A stretch of 34,744 nucleotides of DNA from positions 1 to 34,744 of the forward strand of contig CAMWXE010000058.1 in NCBI GenBank assembly GCA_947178145.1. Reading direction: 5' to 3'. This document shows, piece after piece, positions 30,644-34,744 of the stretch. Every line of letters begins with the position of its first letter. Position 1 is the stretch's first letter. The notes under the pieces were generated by a model. That model had not been told where the DNA came from and searched no databases. It saw only the letters and a program-made list of their open reading frames with translations. A program made the translations under genes and the position numbers. The DNA is from an uncultured Lachnospiraceae bacterium. Its GTDB lineage: Bacteria; Bacillota; Clostridia; Lachnospirales; Lachnospiraceae.

Positions 30644-33600
30644 TTAATAAATCACTTTGCTCCCATGCTCTGTCTTTACAACATCCAAATTCTGAGGGAA
30701 TCTGGCTTTCATGGTTGGATCATGTGTGATTGCCATGATTTTGATATTCCTGTACCGGCTCTGTATGGTCTCCAATGCGTCACAATATGCCTGTATTCCA
30801 TCCCCATCCAAGAACGGAGGCTCATCGATAAAAAGCATTCCAAGCTGGATTCCGGCAGACGATGATTTGATTTCAGCAAGTGCAAGGATAACTGACAAGG
30901 AGGACTTCACTTTCTCGCCGCCAGACTTCGACAGGTAAGGAAGAACTGATTTCCCATACTCTTCAATGAAAATGTCCAGAGAAACCTTTTCTTTTCCATT
31001 CTTCTGCAGTCTCTCCAGCCGGAACTCCACTCCCATTTTGCCGCCAGTCATTTGTCCGAGGATGGTATTGGATGTAGCTGTCAGCTGCGGAATGATGGAT
31101 CGGATAATCTGATGGGGAACACCACTCTGGCTGAACGCTACCTTTAAGGTGTCATAATCAGATGTTTCTTTTGCGTACTCCGTCTGTTTTTCCTGCAAAG
31201 CCACGATTTCCTTTTTCAGCTTGGCAATCTGCTCTGACTTCTGCTGTAAAGCGCCGATCTTCATCTGCTTTTCCCTCACCAGAGCATTGATGGCATCCAC
31301 ATTCGCATTCATTCTGGCAACAATGCCGGTAAGCTCTTCCATGCCACTCATAGCAAGGATTTCCTTATCTGCCTCTGCCTGCTTTTCGACAATCTCCGCA
31401 TCGATATTCTCCAGTTCGCCAACCAGTTCTAATAACCGACCCGCAGCAGTGACCTTTCTTTCCTCTGCCACTGCCAGCTGCTTTTCCTTATCGAGCCAAG
31501 GTTTCAGTGTAATGATGGAATTCTTCAAAAGTGCGTGTTCCTCAAAGGATTTTGCATACTTATCACGCTCCTGCTCTGCCTCAGTGCCCTTTATTTTAAC
31601 CGTAGCAAGCCTTTTTTCTGCTTCGAGTATATTTGACTGCAAATTATCCAAATCGGCTTTAATCAGGGCAATCTTGCTTTCCCTCTGGTTCAGTTCTGCC
31701 AGCTTATCCACATACGGTTTCAGCATGGCACATTTTTGACGAAGTTCCGCTACTCTGGCATTCGGATTTTCCATACCTTCAAGCTGGGATTGCAAGGAAG
31801 ATATTTTCTCGTCATGCGGAACCAGAGCCTCTTTATACTCTGCTTTCACTGCCTCTATCTGTTCCGGACATTCGCTGAGAGCATTCTTAGCTGAAATGGC
31901 AGTTGCGAGGAATCCGCATTTTGCATTGCCGATATCCACGCACTCCACATTTTCGAGAAGTTCAGCCTGCTTCTGGTATTCAGCCTGCTTTTGATCCATG
32001 CCCTTTAATCTGTACTCATAATTCGAGCAAACCCCGGCACGCTCATGTCGAGCATCAGAAAGCTGCTGTTCCAGTTCTCTGTAGAGCCGTTCACACTCAT
32101 ATGCTTCATCCAGCTGTTTCTTTGATTGTTCGTACTCCGCAGCATTTGAGCGTATAACCACATCCTGCTCTGTCGGTTGCAATGCTGTCAGTTCCATTTC
32201 TTTCTGCGATACCTTGGTCTTCATACTGTCAATGGATTTCTGCTCTGCGGCTGCCTGCTGTCTAAGGCTCTCTGCCTCCGTTTTCTTGGAGGAGTACAGC
32301 GCGGATTCGCCGGCCAGCTGCTTTTCTCTTTCAGTTTGAGAATTGTACTCTGCAACTTTCGCCTCAATCTCCGTTCTGCTGTTGAGGATAACCTCACTAC
32401 TCTCAATGATTGCCTGCTGAGTGGCTCTGTTTTGGTCTGTAGCAGCCTTTTTACTCTGCAGAGTAGTAATAGATGCCAACAGCTTTGTCCGCCTCTCTGC
32501 GGCTGCCTGCTGATTTGCAAGGAGCAGTTTATTCTTATCCCGCTCTGCAATCTTCGCCTGCAAGCTGCTTTCATACCCTTCCAGCTCGATCCTGCAAGCT
32601 GCAAGCTCTTCATCAGGATTTCCAAAACCAGAGATTGTGCTGTTATGGATTTCAACCTCCTGTTTCAGCTCTCTGGTCTTTGCCCCGTTCACTTTCGCCT
32701 TATCCTGGGCAATCCTTTCCATAATCTGATAGACACCCAATCCAAGGAGTGTTCCGAGAACTTCCACCCTTTCTTCCGGCTTTGCCTGCAAGAATAATCC
32801 GTACTGATCCTGCATGATCAACGCACATGATTTGAATGTGAAGCTGTCCATACCGATAATGTTCAAAATCTCCTGCTGGGTATCGTTGTACCGCTCTTTC
32901 GAGCAGTCCTTCCACTCTCCGTCGACAAAGTTGGCAATATTCAGAGTTCCCTTTCCAGAACGGGCTCGTGTCCTTGTTACCCGGTATTTCTTCTCGCCGA
33001 TGCGGAAAGTAAACATAATGGATCCAGAGCGCACCGTTTCATCATTCCTCAGCCAAGGAGATCTTCCGGAATCGTCTTTGATGATTCCTTCCCTCGGCTG
33101 TTCATACAGACAATCCACGATAGCATCCATAAATAAGCTACTTTTTCCTGCACCATTCTGACCGTTGATAGTGCAGAAAGTGATATCCTCAAAATTAAAG
33201 GTTTCTTCCTCATAATTGCGATAATTCTTAACTGCAATTTCCACAGGTTCAAATGTGCCGGTATTGGCAGCTGTCGGCATGCTCGCCTCTGCCTCTGCTA
33301 TAATTGGTCTGGCTTTCAGTACCAGCTCCTGCACTTTTTCCGGAGGTACCTGTTTTTCTTCGAGGTATTTAATGAGATTTACTTCCGGATCCGTGGCTCC
33401 GGCCAACTCCGTCCGGTTTGCAAATTCATCTATTTTATCCGGGAGGATCTCCCATACCATGAAAGCCCCGTCTTCAAGCAGCGTCCTCTCGATCAGCGCC
33501 TTATTCAGTGCTTTGCTGTTCTCCGCGGAGCATCTATAATGGATCCGGACAATCTTATCTTTCACGGCCCCGTTGTACCGCCAGTAGTTGTATGCCACTT

Positions 33601-34498
33601 CGTCCAGGTTCCCGAGATTGATCGCCGTGACATCTGTGTCAGTAAGTTTAAATGTGACGAACTCCCGATAAGGCGTCTGATGAAAAGTATTATTCCAGCC
33701 GTCCGCTGAATATTCGTGAATCCAGAAGCCTCTCTCCTGCCCTTCGTCATTGAACGTAATAGTATTTATGGCGCCGCAGTAATAGCAGTTCTCCAGATTG
33801 GGAAGCTTCTGCGGTCTGTGGATATGCCCCAGTGCTACCAGGTCATAGTCAGCTGCCAGCAAGACCTCCTGCGGAATAATCGGCTCAAACTGTGTCAGCA
33901 TCATCGTCTGCCCGCTCTCTGTATTGCATCCGGGAACGGTGTAATGCGTCATGAGGACGCTCTTCTTTGATGGATCGCACTGCGCTTTCAGACCGAGGAC
34001 AATATTGGAAAGCTCCTGTGTGAATACTTCGTTTTCCTCTTCGCTGGAGAGGCCGGGAAACTTTGCCCTGTAAATCCCCCTATCAAATCCTGGAAGGACC
34101 GCTATGTCAGCGTCCTCAAATGCAAGAACCTCCGGCGTGGTAACAATATGGACATTCAGAACGCCCTTGAACATTTCAGAGAGGACATTAAACTGTGCAG
34201 CTCCGTCATGATTCGGGGTACCGCGCATGATCACCACTTCCTTAGAAGCTGCCGCCAGCTCCTTGATGTAGTGAGTCGCCATGACAATCTCTTCGCAGCA
34301 CCTGTCGGACCAGAGCCGGCCAACGTGGAACACATCACCGGAAACCAGAGAAAAATCCGGATGCTCCTCCTTTGCCACTCTTATCAGTTCATCCATGCAG
34401 CGTTTCGTATCCTCTGTGCGGAGATTTACTCCGTCTTTGACCGGACTTCGGAATGTTCCGAGGTGCCAATCCGCCGTTTGCAAAATTTTAATTCCCAT
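30644..34498 (-). CDS. Fused SbcD-SbcC (Mre11-Rad50-like) nuclease-ATPase
   Basis: 1284 residues. ATG at 34498 chosen: AAGGAGG lies nine bases before it, and in-frame upstream codons lie within the previous gene. The N-terminal phosphoesterase has ADWH (about 9-12), SGDVFH (about 53-58), a GTPNHD variant of GNHD (about 93-98) and GHIH (about 224-227). After a linker near 400-420, Walker A GQNGAGKS is at about 446-453, long coiled coils follow, then the signature LSKSGGEKVKSSLS and Walker B LFIDEPP near the C-terminus. The usual CPxC hook is replaced by CVDIGNAKC. It processes DNA ends in phage recombination. SbcD and SbcC are normally separate proteins. Confidence 0.88.
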   Translation of the reverse strand: MGIKILQTADWHLGTFRSPVKDGVNLRTEDTKRCMDELIRVAKEEHPDFSLVSGDVFHVGRLWSDRCCEEIVMATHYIKELAAASKEVVIMRGTPNHDGAAQFNVLSEMFKGVLNVHIVTTPEVLAFEDADIAVLPGFDRGIYRAKFPGLSSEEENEVFTQELSNIVLGLKAQCDPSKKSVLMTHYTVPGCNTESGQTMMLTQFEPIIPQEVLLAADYDLVALGHIHRPQKLPNLENCYYCGAINTITFNDEGQERGFWIHEYSADGWNNTFHQTPYREFVTFKLTDTDVTAINLGNLDEVAYNYWRYNGAVKDKIVRIHYRCSAENSKALNKALIERTLLEDGAFMVWEILPDKIDEFANRTELAGATDPEVNLIKYLEEKQVPPEKVQELVLKARPIIAEAEASMPTAANTGTFEPVEIAVKNYRNYEEETFNFEDITFCTINGQNGAGKSSLFMDAIVDCLYEQPREGIIKDDSGRSPWLRNDETVRSGSIMFTFRIGEKKYRVTRTRARSGKGTLNIANFVDGEWKDCSKERYNDTQQEILNIIGMDSFTFKSCALIMQDQYGLFLQAKPEERVEVLGTLLGLGVYQIMERIAQDKAKVNGAKTRELKQEVEIHNSTISGFGNPDEELAACRIELEGYESSLQAKIAERDKNKLLLANQQAAAERRTKLLASITTLQSKKAATDQNRATQQAIIESSEVILNSRTEIEAKVAEYNSQTEREKQLAGESALYSSKKTEAESLRQQAAAEQKSIDSMKTKVSQKEMELTALQPTEQDVVIRSNAAEYEQSKKQLDEAYECERLYRELEQQLSDARHERAGVCSNYEYRLKGMDQKQAEYQKQAELLENVECVDIGNAKCGFLATAISAKNALSECPEQIEAVKAEYKEALVPHDEKISSLQSQLEGMENPNARVAELRQKCAMLKPYVDKLAELNQRESKIALIKADLDNLQSNILEAEKRLATVKIKGTEAEQERDKYAKSFEEHALLKNSIITLKPWLDKEKQLAVAEERKVTAAGRLLELVGELENIDAEIVEKQAEADKEILAMSGMEELTGIVARMNANVDAINALVREKQMKIGALQQKSEQIAKLKKEIVALQEKQTEYAKETSDYDTLKVAFSQSGVPHQIIRSIIPQLTATSNTILGQMTGGKMGVEFRLERLQKNGKEKVSLDIFIEEYGKSVLPYLSKSGGEKVKSSLSVILALAEIKSSSAGIQLGMLFIDEPPFLDGDGIQAYCDALETIQSRYRNIKIMAITHDPTMKARFPQNLDVVKTEHGSKVIY

Positions 34499-34744
34499 AT
34501 GTATCATCCTCCTTATATTTCCATTTGTACCCACCAGCACTTTTTCTTTTTCCCCTACAACACTTGCAAATATCGCCGTCACAAATACCAGTTGCCACAG
34601 ATGCTGTTTTAATAGATTGAAATTCTTGTACAACTTCCTCATGTACTGTCATTTGAACAATAGCCTTTGGAAGCTCTGCTGGCGGAGGTTTAGGAACTGT
34701 AAACAAATAAAATGACAAACTTTGCCATATATGATATACTTCTA
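34488..34744 (-). CDS. Partial phage protein, N-terminus off window
   Basis: The frame is open to the window edge; about 85 residues are seen. It is Pro-rich near the left side (TVPKPPPAELPK), with a Cys cluster (CDGDICKCCRGK) and a basic/Tyr tail. The stop at 34488 overlaps the SbcDC start, so the two are translationally coupled. No family recognised. Confidence 0.55.
   Translation of the reverse strand, partial: EVYHIWQSLSFYLFTVPKPPPAELPKAIVQMTVHEEVVQEFQSIKTASVATGICDGDICKCCRGKRKSAGGYKWKYKEDDTYGN

Noticed and set aside
34499..34642. 48-residue N-terminal extension of SbcDC
   Set aside because: Overlaps the upstream coding frame; ribosome site and phosphoesterase motif place the start at 34498.

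Overview
The window reads like DNA of a Gram-positive gut anaerobe, most likely a Lachnospiraceae/Clostridiales host. This rests on AT-leaning DNA, strong GGAGG ribosome sites, and protein families typical of clostridial phages and integrative elements. It holds two different mobile-element segments that meet near 8.35-8.6 kb. Nearly all genes are on the minus strand. No rRNA, tRNA, CRISPR array or insertion sequence was seen.

Left segment (1 to about 8.35 kb). Read along the minus strand from the junction, it carries a small excisionase-like protein, a winged-helix replication initiator, a DnaC-like ATPase, a sigma-70 factor, a second HTH/sigma-like protein, an intergenic region with two tandem DnaA boxes and three copies of a GCAACGTTGC palindrome, and an HTH protein. 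A plus-strand Xre-type regulator with its own promoter and operator follows. A two-gene cassette then runs to the window edge: a TIR-domain effector followed by an NB-ARC-type STAND ATPase with a probable TPR tail. Both proteins start with the same short Gly/Asn/Tyr motif, which suggests motif-templated signalling between sensor and effector in an anti-phage system. The 8-mer GGCAGCAG (either strand) occurs about 20 times in this segment and about once in the other 26 kb, so it marks the segment as one unit.

Right segment (about 8.58 to 34.74 kb). This is the early region of a tailed phage or prophage, transcribed right to left. It encodes a fused SbcD-SbcC nuclease, a replisome organiser, a helicase loader, an HsdM-like adenine methylase, a PcfK/AcrIIA9-family protein, PcfJ, a Gp37/Gp68-like (DUF5131) protein, RecU, a phage DnaN clamp, Dam, an HNH endonuclease, many tiny Cys-rich proteins and an ArpU-like late regulator. 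An unusual metabolic island follows: a sodium:solute symporter, a PAPS-reductase-family enzyme, a ParB-fold protein, an IbrA-like (DUF3440) PP-loop enzyme and an IbrB-like ParB-fold protein. The terminase small subunit comes next, then a terminase large subunit cut off after its ATPase Walker A region. No structural, lysis or integrase genes are in the window.

Most notable points: (1) the symporter/PP-loop/ParB island, whose job is unknown; (2) an apparent -1 frameshift at a GGGAAAA heptamer at the start of the first PAPS-reductase-like gene; (3) the TIR/STAND pair with a shared N-terminal motif; (4) truncation of terL beside repeats that look like recombinase arm sites; (5) GCAACGTTGC palindromes found both in the left intergenic region and inside terS. 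Everything here was read by eye, without searches.
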